A stretch of DNA of 64,000 nucleotides from Candidatus Zymogenaceae bacterium (GCA_016933535.1 JAFGAS010000052.1:88757-152756); one strand, 5' to 3'; positions 1 to 8,815 are shown, counted from the first letter of the stretch. Notes: generated by a model not told the origin, from the letters alone. A program made the numbers and translations.

Positions 1-1094
1 GCGCAAGCCTTGACGACTGGCCGGTGCAGCAGGTGCTCGGCAGGCCGCTCGTCACGGCCAAGACCCTCCTCATGAACCCCGTGGCCCGGTTCATAACCGA
101 CCGGTGGGGAAAACGTCTCAAGAAGGTCCTGGCCGACCCCTTCATCGCGGGGGGGCTCAAGAAAAGGATTGAGGCGGCCGTCGAGCTTGGCTTTGACGCC
201 GACTGGGTCACCTACGAGGCCACGATCATGGTCTGGGATTCCAAGACGCTGGCCAAGACGGTCGGCTGCTTCATGGACTGGATCGACGACGGTCACGGCA
301 ACATGTATTTCATGTTTCGGGGCCCGGCGATCCCCACGCCGGAGGCCTACGATGCCTGGCCCTATCACCAGGACATCGACGAGTTGGCGCACATGGCCTA
401 CACCTTCTTTAAGGACGCGGTCAGGCGATACGGAGACAAGATCTGCCTTGTGGGCGACGTGGCCAGCGGAGCCTTCGAGATACTTATCCAGATGATGGGG
501 TTTCCCGCCTTTTCGGTAAACCTAAAAAAGAGGACGGATTACCTTAAGAAGCTCATCGCCTATAACGACGAATATGTCATGAAGACGCAGATGGCGATGA
601 TGGACGCGGGCATCAAGATCATCCTCAAAGGCGACGATTTTTCCTACAAGACCGGCCCGATGATCAACCCGGACGCCGTTGATGAGCTCTTCGGGCCGAT
701 CTACACGAAGCTCTGTAAGGCGGTGCACGACCGGGGCGGAAAGATACTCCTTCATTCCTGCGGCGACAACACGAAGCTGTTTGATCTCTTCATCAAGTGG
801 GGATTTGACGGCGGGCACGCCTACGAGAACACGAGCACCGTGGACATAGCCCACGAAAAGAAGGTCCACGGCGACCGGTTTACCATCGTCGGCGGCGTGG
901 GGATTGACTACATATTGACGTCACGCTCCACGCCCGAGGAGGTGCGCGCCGAGACGCGGCGGCTCATCAAGCTCTGCGGGCCGGGCGGGCGGTTCATCAT
1001 CGGGCCGGTTCACGACCACCCGGATATGGACGTCTCAAAGCTTAAGGTAATGCTCGAGACGGTGTGGGAAGAGGGGGGATATCCGATCAAGTGA
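1..1094 (+). CDS. Uroporphyrinogen decarboxylase (URO-D) superfamily protein, 5' partial
   Basis: The reading frame is open to the left edge (ASLDDWPVQQ precedes the ORF-track GTG at 24), so the true start lies outside the window. The C-terminal half has the URO-D barrel signature HSCGDNTKLFD around residue 250, followed by a VGGVGIDYIL segment and a FIIGPVHDHP end. Members are either haem-pathway decarboxylases or, very often in anaerobes, corrinoid/methyl-transfer enzymes of the MtaA/CmuA type. Nothing visible links this copy to haem synthesis, so a methyltransferase-like role is equally likely. It converges on the racemase downstream. Confidence 0.8.
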   Translation, partial: ASLDDWPVQQVLGRPLVTAKTLLMNPVARFITDRWGKRLKKVLADPFIAGGLKKRIEAAVELGFDADWVTYEATIMVWDSKTLAKTVGCFMDWIDDGHGNMYFMFRGPAIPTPEAYDAWPYHQDIDELAHMAYTFFKDAVRRYGDKICLVGDVASGAFEILIQMMGFPAFSVNLKKRTDYLKKLIAYNDEYVMKTQMAMMDAGIKIILKGDDFSYKTGPMINPDAVDELFGPIYTKLCKAVHDRGGKILLHSCGDNTKLFDLFIKWGFDGGHAYENTSTVDIAHEKKVHGDRFTIVGGVGIDYILTSRSTPEEVRAETRRLIKLCGPGGRFIIGPVHDHPDMDVSKLKVMLETVWEEGGYPIK

Positions 1095-1122
1095 ACTAAG
1101 GGGATACAGACTAAGGGAATGA

Positions 1123-1199
1123 ATTAAGGGAACAGAATACTTAATTAGGAATCATCAGTCTAAAATAGAAATCTTAGATAAGTATTGTGTTCCCTTAAT
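1123..1199. repeat. Long inverted repeat between convergent genes (REP/MITE-like)
   Basis: Two 21-nt arms (1123-1143, starting ATTAAGGGAACAG, and 1179-1199, ending GTTCCCTTAAT) are reverse complements with one mismatch, separated by a 35-nt AT-rich spacer. It fills the gap between two converging genes. It may act as a bidirectional terminator. The arm sequence also resembles termini of short non-autonomous elements mobilised by REP-associated Y1 transposases; that resemblance is from memory. No transposase gene is present here. Confidence 0.6.
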
Positions 1200-1211
1200 C
1201 CCGGCGCCTGA

Positions 1212-1898
1212 TTAGTCCAGTGCGCGCTTCAGCGCCGCCTCCGCGTGAATGCGTGTCGTGTTAAATATGGGGACGGGGCAGTCCATCTGGCCGATCAACA
1301 GCGGCAGCTCGGTGCAGCCGAGGATAATGCCCTTTGCCCCCTCATCGACGAGCCAACCGATGATCATTTTCACCAGCTCCCGGCTCTCATCGTTAATTAT
1401 TCCCATGACAAGCTCCTCGTAGATAACCCGGTTGATCTGATCGATCTCGCCGTCTTCCGGTACGACGGCGGTGATCCCCCGATCGGCGAGGCCGCGCTTG
1501 TAGAAATCCTCTTTCATGGTGAATTTCGTCCCGAGAAGCCCGACGTTCCTCATGCCCGCGTGGATGACGGAGTCCGCCGTCGCGTCGATGATCGAGAGGA
1601 TCGGTAAGCTCGTCCCGGAGACGATATACGGCAGTGCCCGGTGGGGCGTGTTGGCGCAGATAAGGCCGAAATCGACCCCGATAAGCCGCATCTGTTCGAA
1701 GATCTCGGCCATATCCTTTCCCGCGCGCTCCCAGTCGCCCGCGGAAAACCAGCCGGTGTATTTGGTCAGGTCGACCGAGCGAATGACGATGTCGGGGTAA
1801 TCGCCCGTACTTTCATAAAAGCCCCGGGTGATGTGCTCGTAATAGGTGATCGTCGATTCTGGCGACAGCCCGCCGATCATCCCGATGGTCTTTGGCAT
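1212..1898 (-). CDS. Aspartate/glutamate racemase family protein
   Basis: A 228-aa protein of the usual length for the cofactor-independent Asp/Glu racemase family, which interconverts amino-acid enantiomers with a two-cysteine acid/base pair. Both cysteines are visible: Cys81 in ICANTPH and Cys195 in LGCTELPLL. The N terminus MIGGLSPEST matches RacX/YgeA-like members. The start at 1898 has a GAGGAGG ribosome-binding site. Substrate cannot be assigned; broad-specificity amino-acid racemase is the safest description. Confidence 0.88.
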   Translation of the reverse strand: MPKTIGMIGGLSPESTITYYEHITRGFYESTGDYPDIVIRSVDLTKYTGWFSAGDWERAGKDMAEIFEQMRLIGVDFGLICANTPHRALPYIVSGTSLPILSIIDATADSVIHAGMRNVGLLGTKFTMKEDFYKRGLADRGITAVVPEDGEIDQINRVIYEELVMGIINDESRELVKMIIGWLVDEGAKGIILGCTELPLLIGQMDCPVPIFNTTRIHAEAALKRALD

Positions 1899-1959
1899 AG
1901 GATAAAACCTCCTCTCGTTAATCGTGTCATCGCAAATGAGTAAGGCGCTTCATCGGGGC

Positions 1960-1997
1960 CCCCGCGAAGCAGGCTTCATGGGGTGATAGTCTACCCC
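1960..1997. repeat. Short palindromic element (AAGCAGGCTT-core hairpin) plus GGGGT/ACCCC hairpin
   Basis: CCCCGCGAAG-CAGG-CTTCATGGGG forms an imperfect hairpin, immediately followed by GGGGT...ACCCC. The same GAAGCAGGCTTC core occurs as a perfect hairpin at 57124-57147, and the TAGTCTACCCC part resembles the hairpin near 36013. This points to a dispersed repeat family. It abuts the ppcA stop codon and may terminate that transcript. Confidence 0.5.
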
Positions 1998-3454
1998 AAA
2001 AATCCCCGTATGTTTGCCGCCGCCAGAACATGACCGGAAATATTGCCGGTCTTTCCCTCCTTGAGCTGACTCGTGATGCGGTCGGTCAGTTCCTTGTGCT
2101 CGGGGTCCGGGGAGACGTCGCCGGCGTACGGCCCAAGGAACGTTGAGACGCCCTCCGGGAGGAAGGGACTGTCCGGATTGAAGTACCTGAGTGCGTCCCA
2201 TATGTCGTTGTCCAGGTGGATATAGAATTCCCGGATCAGGGCCAGATCATCCTTTGTCAGGGCCGACAGTGCCAGCAGCTCCGGAGGGATGCCGATCGAA
2301 TAGAGGGCGGCGGTGAACCTGATGGCCCGGGGTAGCTTGACGCCGGCCGTCTCCCGGGAGTAGCCGAAGAGCCCGATATGGAGCTTTCGTTTCCTGCGCT
2401 CGGGGACGTGGGCCGCCACCTCGTTGATGATCGGGGCTAGCGCTACAATGGCCTGGCTGAATCGTGCGGAGTACCGGTCTATGACCCCAAGGCATTGTTT
2501 CTCGTCAACGGGCATGGGGTTGCCCGTTTTCCGGTCCCTGAGCAGCCGGACAGCCTCGACCACGGTCTGGGGCGGATGATCGTATTTGAACGATGACTGT
2601 ATGGTGAAGGTATGGGCGCTCGGGTATTCCTCGATAACCCTCCTAACGGTATGGGGGGCGAGGTTTCCCCTGAACGGCGCCGATCCCACCCCGATGATCG
2701 GGTAGATGTCTATACCGGTTTGGTCGGAGAGGGCCGAAAGATGCATGAGGGCGATCTTGTTGAAAAGAACGGCGGCCACCAGCCCGTAGTTCATCGCCGG
2801 GTCCGACCGGGCCAGGAAGACCCGCTGGTGCGAGACATCCGGTTTATCGGAGAGGTACTCACCGACCATCCGGTGGGCGGTCAGCATCTTGTCCCGCTCC
2901 TCGAACAGGGGAATGACGTTTATCCGGTCCGGCTTGAACTGACCTATCCATTCCCTGATACGGATGTCGCCCTTTCGAAAGGGCGATTCCTGCCGTTTGA
3001 TGATAAAATCGGTGTAATAACGGTAGATACGATCGATACACCGGGTGGACGCCGTCATCGGGAGAATGACCTCGAAGATCGGTGCGATGTCCTGATCGTA
3101 AAAGAGATGCGCCGCGTCATAGGAGCGGGGAATACTCTCCAGCGTTTCAAGGAGGACTTTAGCCTCGGCCTTCTCCACGGTCGGGTTGGGAACCCTGAGC
3201 GTCAAGAAGAGGTCCTTTCCGAGCCGGTGTTCCTTGAAGAAAGAGTCGTAGCGCGTTAAAAGCTTCTTGACGACGTAGTTGTCGACCTCCTTGCCTTCGC
3301 AGTCCCACATCTGTTCGTCGCAGTCAAGGTGGGAGTAGGCATAGTAGGCCTCCTGGACCTCGTCCTCCCCTCCAAGTTCCGGACTCTCGGCGAAAAACGG
3401 GGAGGTGACGTTGTCGGGGTGCTGGGTGCTCATGCACCGGGGGATGCTAATCAT
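1991..3454 (-). CDS. ppcA: Phosphoenolpyruvate carboxylase, archaeal type (PpcA)
   Basis: A 487-aa protein with the diagnostic IPRCMSTQHPDN N terminus of the short, archaeal-type PEP carboxylase, which is about half the length of the bacterial Ppc. It carboxylates PEP to oxaloacetate with bicarbonate and replenishes the TCA cycle. Further family blocks include FTIQSSFKYDHPP and KLHIGLFGYSR. The upstream Met is used because family members carry a few residues before MSTQHPDN; no good Shine-Dalgarno is visible. The family is scattered in bacteria, which suggests transfer. Confidence 0.92.
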   Translation of the reverse strand: MISIPRCMSTQHPDNVTSPFFAESPELGGEDEVQEAYYAYSHLDCDEQMWDCEGKEVDNYVVKKLLTRYDSFFKEHRLGKDLFLTLRVPNPTVEKAEAKVLLETLESIPRSYDAAHLFYDQDIAPIFEVILPMTASTRCIDRIYRYYTDFIIKRQESPFRKGDIRIREWIGQFKPDRINVIPLFEERDKMLTAHRMVGEYLSDKPDVSHQRVFLARSDPAMNYGLVAAVLFNKIALMHLSALSDQTGIDIYPIIGVGSAPFRGNLAPHTVRRVIEEYPSAHTFTIQSSFKYDHPPQTVVEAVRLLRDRKTGNPMPVDEKQCLGVIDRYSARFSQAIVALAPIINEVAAHVPERRKRKLHIGLFGYSRETAGVKLPRAIRFTAALYSIGIPPELLALSALTKDDLALIREFYIHLDNDIWDALRYFNPDSPFLPEGVSTFLGPYAGDVSPDPEHKELTDRITSQLKEGKTGNISGHVLAAANIRGFLG

Positions 3455-3805
3455 GGCATATACACTGCTATCGAGCTTGGAAAGCTAAAACAACCATACA
3501 TGTTCATTATATACGCGATGATCGACCCGGGCCCCGTATGCGGGCCGGCCGACTACCCTGCCGACGGTGAGGCTGGCAGGCGGGGGTAAAATATCCAGAT
3601 CAACGCCGGCGGTATCAATCCTCATGACCCTTCCTCCCCCTACATAAGGGCGGCTCGTCATCCCGAGGCTATGATATATACGATCCCGCTCTGCAGCGAG
3701 GCGTACCGTGCCGGTGAAAGAAAAGGACCTACGGCGGATGCAAGTCCCCCTTTGACCCTTGTGGGCCCGGAACGAAATACGGTTGAGCCAGGGGAGGGAA
3801 CTGGA
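3455..3805. other. Intergenic region without a recognised gene
   Basis: About 350 bases between the divergent flank of ppcA and the end of a small membrane-protein gene. Short ORFs here overlap each other in several frames and lack ribosome-binding sites or family resemblance. No convincing terminator or RNA structure was seen. Confidence 0.5.
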
Positions 3806-4009
3806 CTAGAAAAGACCGCTGCACCCCTTATACAGGAAGAAAAGGACGACGACACCCGCGATGATCAGCGTAACGACAATACCCACGATGTTTCCGCAGC
3901 AGCCGCTCTTTTTTCCGCCGCCCTCCGTGGTGGGACGTGAAAAAAATCGCTTGGCGCCCCCGCCGCTCGGTCCGCCGCCGTCCTGCCCACCGGATTGCTG
4001 TGCTGCCAT
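3806..4009 (-). CDS. Small single-span membrane protein, unknown function
   Basis: A 67-aa ORF with a Gly/Ser/Lys-rich cytoplasmic-type N terminus, a CCGN motif, one strong transmembrane segment (IVGIVVTLIIAGVVVLFFLY) and a five-residue tail. The start has a GAGGAG ribosome-binding site at good spacing, which supports translation. It lies 90 bases downstream of the TPR gene on the same strand and may be co-transcribed. Not recognised as a named family. Confidence 0.6.
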   Translation of the reverse strand: MAAQQSGGQDGGGPSGGGAKRFFSRPTTEGGGKKSGCCGNIVGIVVTLIIAGVVVLFFLYKGCSGLF

Positions 4010-4099
4010 ACCTGACTCCTCAGTTACACAACGTGACTACAAAGGCGATATGCCCGGACCCTCACGGGTCGATCGAGCCGCCGGCATTCCCGCAATTCA

Positions 4100-4969
4100 C
4101 TACAGATTCGGGTTGATCTCCTTTGCCTTCGTCCTGTCGGCCTGGGCACCCGCCTTATTGCCGAGCCCGTCCCGGGCCTTTGACCTCAGAAGATACGCCT
4201 CGGCATCGTCGGGGTTGGCGGTAATGACGCGGGTGATCGTTTCCTCGGCCCTGGCATATTCTTTTGAGGCGATATAGAGACGCCCAAGGTTGAGCGTGGC
4301 GTCCCTGTTGCCGGGTGCCAGGAAGAGGGCGCGGTTGAAGTCCGCGGCGGCAAGCTCACGCTTGCCCTGGTCGAGATAGATCTTGCCCCGGAGGTTATAG
4401 ACCTCGGGGTTGTCGGCCACCAGCAAAATATAGTTGTTGAGGTCTTTGAGGGCCTCGGAGCTCCGTTTCTTCTCGATGAGAAGGGATGCCCGATTGATGT
4501 AGGCCGAGGCCGACAGCGCGTTGGTTGCGATGGCCGCGTTGTAGTCGGCCAGCGCCCCGGCGACGTCACCCTTCTTTTCTTTAATGACTCCCCGGTTGTT
4601 GAGCGTATCGGGATTATTCGGGTCAAGCGCGAGGGCCGTTTCGTAATCGGCCAGCGCCTCGTTGATAAAGCCCTTACGATAGTAGGCGAGTCCCCTGTTG
4701 GTATAGATGAGGCCGTAGTTGGCGTCTACGTCATACTCGGGGGGGAATTTCAGCTTGGCGGCCCGCGTCAGAACGTCTATCGCCTCGTCGTATCTACCCT
4801 GTTCGATGAGGGCGGTCCCCGCGTTCAGGAGAACAAAGGAGTCTTCCTCGGCGGCGAGCGTCGGACCCGAAAAGGAGACGAGAAAGACCGCGGCCGTGAC
4901 GGCCCCCAGGAAGAGGGCGCGGGCGGCCCGCTTGGCGTGACCTGATTTTTTAATGTTGTTGGTTTTCAT
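4100..4969 (-). CDS. Exported tetratricopeptide-repeat (TPR) protein
   Basis: A 289-aa protein with an N-terminal basic stretch and hydrophobic signal segment (ARALFLGAVTAAVFLVSFSG) ending near LAAEE, then about seven consecutive TPR units such as YRKGFINEALADYETALALDPNN. TPR arrays bind protein partners and commonly act in envelope assembly or secretion. No catalytic domain is present. The following small membrane protein may share the transcript. Specific partner unknown. Confidence 0.8.
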   Translation of the reverse strand: MKTNNIKKSGHAKRAARALFLGAVTAAVFLVSFSGPTLAAEEDSFVLLNAGTALIEQGRYDEAIDVLTRAAKLKFPPEYDVDANYGLIYTNRGLAYYRKGFINEALADYETALALDPNNPDTLNNRGVIKEKKGDVAGALADYNAAIATNALSASAYINRASLLIEKKRSSEALKDLNNYILLVADNPEVYNLRGKIYLDQGKRELAAADFNRALFLAPGNRDATLNLGRLYIASKEYARAEETITRVITANPDDAEAYLLRSKARDGLGNKAGAQADRTKAKEINPNL

Positions 4970-5107
4970 AATGTTAAAATTCTACGACATACCGAAGCCC
5001 AAGTCAAGAACTATCCGAATGAGGGTCGTGTATCGAGATGTTTGGGACCGCGCGGGGGTGATCGCAATGAAAAATGAGAGAAAGTTACGACCGTTGTTCT
5101 CTTTGTT

Positions 5108-5171
5108 TTGACAAATGAGTCGGTAACGAGTATCGTACGCGTATTACCGCTTGAAAGCGGTCACGATACTC
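5108..5171 (+). promoter_or_regulatory. Promoter with nested inverted repeats upstream of SDR gene
   Basis: TTGACA (5108-5113), 17-nt spacer and TATCGT (5131-5136) form a good sigma-70-type promoter. The -10 region lies inside paired repeats: CGGTAA (5121-5126) with TTACCG (5144-5149), and GAGTATCG (5128-5135) with CGATACTC (5164-5171). ACCGC/GCGGT also makes a small hairpin. The arrangement suggests a repressor operator, for example TetR or FadR type, but no cognate regulator is in the window. Confidence 0.55.
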
Positions 5172-5244
5172 AGATTTTCGGCAAACCGATCGACGAGAAA
5201 AAATCCAGGACAAGACGTCGATTTATTACATTACGAGGGGATCA

Positions 5245-6012
5245 ATGGAAATTGCTAAGAAAACCGCTGTCGTAACGGGAGGGGCCTCCGGATTGGGGGA
5301 GGGCACCGTTCGGATGTTTATCGCCGAGGGGGCAAACGTCGCTATCATGGACGTCAACGAAGAGCGGGGAGGGGAACTGGAAAAAGAGCTCGGTTCCGCG
5401 GCATTCTTCGTGAAGACCGACGTTACCGACAATGACGACGTAAACCGGGCCCTGTCGGTAATCGAACAACGGTTCGGTGGTGTCCACTGCCTGGTGAGCT
5501 GCGCCGGCACGGGCATTGCCCAGAGGACCGTTTCAAAGGAGGGCCCGCACCCGCTCAAGTCCTTCGAGTGGCTCGTGAAGCTCAACCTCATCGGGACGTT
5601 CAACGTGGCCAGCAAGGCGGCGTCTCTCATGAGCAAGAATGAGCCGAACGAAGAGGGCGAACGAGGCGTTATCGTAAATGTAGCCAGCGTTGCGGCCTTC
5701 GAAGGTCAGATCGGCCAGGCGGCGTATGCAGCCTCCAAGGCCGGGGTGGTAGGTATGACGCTGCCCATGGCCCGCGATCTTTCCGGCCTGGGGATAAGGG
5801 TGATGGCAATAGCCCCTGGCTTTTTCTGGACGCCGCTGACCAATATGCTGCCCGAGGAGCATATGAAGCGGCTGGCAGAGACGATACCGTTTCCGAGGCG
5901 CACCGGCAAAATTGACGAGTTCGCCCATCTTGTCCGGGAGATCGTGCAAAACCCCTATCTTAACGGGGAGACGATCCGACTTGACGGTGCCGTCCGCATG
6001 GCCCCAAAATAG
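5245..6012 (+). CDS. Short-chain dehydrogenase/reductase, 3-hydroxyacyl-CoA dehydrogenase type 2-like
   Basis: A 255-aa classical SDR. It has the cofactor motif TGGASGLGEG near residue 11, the NAD-preferring acidic residue in IMDVNEE, the VNVASVAA block and the catalytic Tyr-Lys in YAASKAG. The overall pattern (LVSCAGTGIAQR, PGFFWTPLT, FAHLVREI) matches 3-hydroxyacyl-CoA dehydrogenase type II (HSD17B10-like), which oxidises 3-hydroxyacyl-CoA in beta-oxidation. GAGGGG lies upstream of the ATG. Exact substrate is inferred from family resemblance only. Confidence 0.85.
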   Translation: MEIAKKTAVVTGGASGLGEGTVRMFIAEGANVAIMDVNEERGGELEKELGSAAFFVKTDVTDNDDVNRALSVIEQRFGGVHCLVSCAGTGIAQRTVSKEGPHPLKSFEWLVKLNLIGTFNVASKAASLMSKNEPNEEGERGVIVNVASVAAFEGQIGQAAYAASKAGVVGMTLPMARDLSGLGIRVMAIAPGFFWTPLTNMLPEEHMKRLAETIPFPRRTGKIDEFAHLVREIVQNPYLNGETIRLDGAVRMAPK

Positions 6013-6109
6013 CCCCCAATCCCGGCCGATTATGGGCGGCGGCGCGGCAGGATAGACGTCCTTGGCCAATGCCCGCCTCCCAAAAAGAGATTTCCGGCAT
6101 CGCGGGGGT

Positions 6110-6484
6110 CTATGCCCCCGCGATTACTTCGATCTCGATGTCGTATCCGCCCGGGAGTTCCTTGACCCCGACGGTACTGCGGGCCGGGGGATTGTCCGCG
6201 AAGACCTTTCCGTAGACCTCGTTCATCTGCGAAAATGTCCCCATATCGGTAAGAAAGATGGTGGTCTTGACGACCTTTGAGAGATCGGAGCCGGCCGCCG
6301 CGAGGGTGCGCTCGATATTTGATAGGATAACCTTCGTCGCCTGGGGAATATCCCCCTTTACGGCCTTGCCGGTATCAGGGTCAAAGGCGACGTTGCCCGA
6401 AACAAAGATCAGACCCCCCATCCGAACCGCGTGGGAATAGGGCCCGGCCTTGGGAAGCCCGGTAACCTCGATACATGTCTTCAT
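6110..6484 (-). CDS. RidA family enamine/imine deaminase
   Basis: A 124-aa protein of the RidA/YjgF family, which hydrolyses reactive enamines and imines made by PLP enzymes. The AGPYSHAVRMGGLIFVSGN N-terminal block and the conserved Arg in NPPARSTVGV are present. The ORF-track start adds 36 unrelated residues; the internal Met (MKTCIEVTG) has a GGAGG site and matches the family N terminus, so it is used here. It converges with the SDR gene. Confidence 0.9.
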   Translation of the reverse strand: MKTCIEVTGLPKAGPYSHAVRMGGLIFVSGNVAFDPDTGKAVKGDIPQATKVILSNIERTLAAAGSDLSKVVKTTIFLTDMGTFSQMNEVYGKVFADNPPARSTVGVKELPGGYDIEIEVIAGA

Positions 6485-6661
6485 ACCGCCTCCATCCTGT
6501 AATACGATAAAACGTCCCGGCCGATTCGTGGAGAAACACCATCGACCCCGGACGGCTCTCACGGCCTCTGTAATATCGGCCCGCAGGGACATGGATGCCC
6601 GGGCCGGGAAAACGGCGCGACGCCCGCCGGGAACCCGAGGTGTCGCGAACCGCGTCTCTCC

Positions 6662-8302
6662 CTACGTAGTCTTCAGGAAGAACCTGTTCTTATGGGCGAT
6701 ATCGGCGTAATCGTCCGTCTCCCGTTTGATGCGCTTCTCGTCCCATCCGAGGTGTTTGGCCATATGCCGGGAGATCACCTCTCCGAGCCGCTTATGGTCG
6801 TCTCGCTGGTGCAGAGAGAGATTGGTGCGCCGCAGCAGAAAATCCCTGGCCCTGGTGATCATCTCGTAATTTATACAGTAGTCGAGCTCCGCCAGGATGT
6901 AGTGTTGCTCGGCGGCAATCCGCTGCCCGAGGGACGCGTCTTTCTTGACCGATTCGAGGATCGCAATTCCACCGCGCCCGTAGTTTTCCCAGAGGGAAAT
7001 GACCGTTTTTTCATCGAGGTCCGTGGAGGGCCTTATCTTGTCCCATTGGTCCTTCGGCATTCCGACGGCAAAGGGGACTCGGGAGTCGGCCTTCGAGCCG
7101 CCGGTGACGCCCGCGGCACCCCGCTTGCCCATGAAGCCAAGGAGCTTATCGGCCATCGTCCGGAAGATGGTGAGTTTTCCGCCGGTCAGGACGAAGAATC
7201 CGGGAGCCGCCTCCTCGACGAATTCGCGCCGGGACGTCTTTGTCTCCGAAACTCCTTCTTTCTTCACAAGGGGCCGGCTACCCGCGTAACTCCCCACGAG
7301 GTCTTCTGGATCAAAATCGGCATCGGGAAAGGCGTTATCAACGATGCCCTTAAAATAATCATATTCCTTGGTTTCGGCGTAGCACTCGTCCAGGTCGCCC
7401 GAGTATTCGGTGTCGGTGGTGCCGACGTAGGTATAGTCGCCGTGGGGCAGTACAAAAACTCCCCGTCCGTCCACCGGGCTTTTTACGTAGAGCCCTCCCC
7501 TGTTGCCGATTGACTCCCGCCTCACTACCAAGTGGACACCCTTGCTCGGCCTCATCAGGGGTGGCCTTCCGTCGGGGAGCAAATCATCCGTCCAGGGACC
7601 GGAGGCGTTGACGACGTTTCGGGCGGCGATGACCAGGGTGTCGCCGGTGAGCCGGTCGATGGCCTCAATTCCGGCGGCCTTGCCGTCTTTATAGATAACC
7701 TTCAGGGCCTTAACGTAGTTCAAGGCGGTTCCGCCGAGGCGTACGCCCTCCTTGACGATCTCAATGGTCAGCCGGGCGTCGTTGATGATACATTCGTAGA
7801 GGAGTTCTCCCGAATGGAGCTTCGGGAACGCGATATCGGGTTCTCGCTTAAGGACCTCGCTGCGGGAGAGGTGGTGGGTATTTTTGTAGTTGCCAAAACC
7901 TGAAAGGCCGTCGTAGACGGCAAAATAACCGCGCATGACGGCCGACTCGATCGGGCTGTAGTCGGACCAAACGATGGGGATGGGCCTGGCGAGGTTGGGA
8001 AACGCGCCGCGCAGCCAGTCCCGCTCGTGGGTCTCCTCCCAGACAAGGCCGAACTCACCATTGGCAATGTAACGGGCGCCGCCATGGGCCAGGCGGGTGC
8101 TCTTGGACGATGTCCCAAAGGCAAAATCTTCCTTTTCGACCAGCGCCGCCCGGATGCCGGAAAGCCCGCAGGCACGCAAAACGCCGGCGCCGGTGATCCC
8201 TCCGCCGATAATCAGGACATCATAGGTAGTCTCGGAAAGCTCTTTCAGATAGCGGGCCCTTTCACGGGCGCTCCAGTTTTTCGGAAGGTACTCGTTGGTC
8301 AT
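6662..8302 (-). CDS. glpD: FAD-dependent glycerol-3-phosphate dehydrogenase
   Basis: A 546-aa protein with the dinucleotide motif VLIIGGGITGAGVLRACG near residue 29, the DAO-fold substrate region TSSKSTRLAHGGARY, and the family C-terminal helical domain. GlpD oxidises glycerol-3-phosphate to dihydroxyacetone phosphate at the membrane and passes electrons to quinone. It stands alone here without glpK or glpF. A run of weak basic residues at the N terminus fits peripheral membrane association. The upstream GGGGTAG is a modest ribosome-binding site. Confidence 0.92.
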   Translation of the reverse strand: MTNEYLPKNWSARERARYLKELSETTYDVLIIGGGITGAGVLRACGLSGIRAALVEKEDFAFGTSSKSTRLAHGGARYIANGEFGLVWEETHERDWLRGAFPNLARPIPIVWSDYSPIESAVMRGYFAVYDGLSGFGNYKNTHHLSRSEVLKREPDIAFPKLHSGELLYECIINDARLTIEIVKEGVRLGGTALNYVKALKVIYKDGKAAGIEAIDRLTGDTLVIAARNVVNASGPWTDDLLPDGRPPLMRPSKGVHLVVRRESIGNRGGLYVKSPVDGRGVFVLPHGDYTYVGTTDTEYSGDLDECYAETKEYDYFKGIVDNAFPDADFDPEDLVGSYAGSRPLVKKEGVSETKTSRREFVEEAAPGFFVLTGGKLTIFRTMADKLLGFMGKRGAAGVTGGSKADSRVPFAVGMPKDQWDKIRPSTDLDEKTVISLWENYGRGGIAILESVKKDASLGQRIAAEQHYILAELDYCINYEMITRARDFLLRRTNLSLHQRDDHKRLGEVISRHMAKHLGWDEKRIKRETDDYADIAHKNRFFLKTT

Positions 8303-8733
8303 ATCACTACCCCGTCAGGAAAGGTGTTAAAGGCGCCCAAAAATTACTATCACCGGAATCTGCCGGACGCGCATACGGGGTGGTCCGGAGGACGGCGGTT
8401 TCTTATTATGCGGGGCGGCTCGTGATTGGTCACGGACCGACTCCTCGACGCGCCTTTTGTCGGCCCCGATTCGCGCCGCTCCTCCCGCCGCCAAGAAGGA
8501 TCGGTATAGTGACGGAGCCGTGAGGCCGTTCTTTTGAGTGACGCGCGTGTCGAAGACGGCGGGCTTTCTGAATTATAGGAAGAAGGAAAAAATCTGTCAA
8601 GAACAAACGGGGATGGATAGGACAGATTGGATCGGCAAAGAGAAAACCGGGGGGCATGCGAAAAAGATCGTGGGGCGCTTCCGACAACGGCCCGAAGAAT
8701 TTCGGTCGGTCGCCCGCGATAATCATAAAGGTC
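8303..8733. other. Intergenic region without a supported gene
   Basis: About 430 bases between divergent transcription units. The 84-aa ORF at 8538-8792 runs into the promoter and terminator described next and has no family resemblance. No RNA gene was recognised. Confidence 0.5.
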
Positions 8734-8777
8734 TTGTCATCTCTGTTGGATTCCTGTACAATAATCCGCAACAGAGA
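8734..8777 (+). promoter_or_regulatory. Strong promoter overlapped by a 13-bp palindromic arm pair
   Basis: TTGTCA (8734-8739), exactly 17 nt and TACAAT (8757-8762) form a near-consensus promoter. A large inverted repeat covers it: TCTCTGTTGGATT (8740-8752) pairs with AATCC-GC-AACAGAGA (8763-8777), leaving a 2-nt bulge. Transcription would begin near 8769 and reach a rho-independent terminator within a few nucleotides. The palindrome could be an operator in DNA. It is unlikely to act as an RNA hairpin of this transcript, because its left arm lies upstream of the start. Confidence 0.6.
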
Positions 8778-8815
8778 CCTGCCTTTGTATGAAGCAAAGG
8801 CAGGCCGTTTTTGTT
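8778..8815 (+). terminator. Rho-independent terminator or attenuator directly after a promoter
   Basis: CCTGCCTTTG (8778-8787), a 7-nt loop and CAAAGGCAGG (8795-8804) form a perfect 10-bp stem followed by CCGTTTTTGTT. It is oriented for + strand transcription and lies about 110 bases before the carbonic anhydrase start. No + strand gene ends just before it, so it probably acts on the promoter at 8734 as a leader attenuator or ends a tiny RNA. Confidence 0.75.

Noticed and set aside
8538-8792. 84-aa plus-strand ORF
   Set aside because: It runs through a promoter, a large palindrome and a terminator stem, and has no family resemblance.
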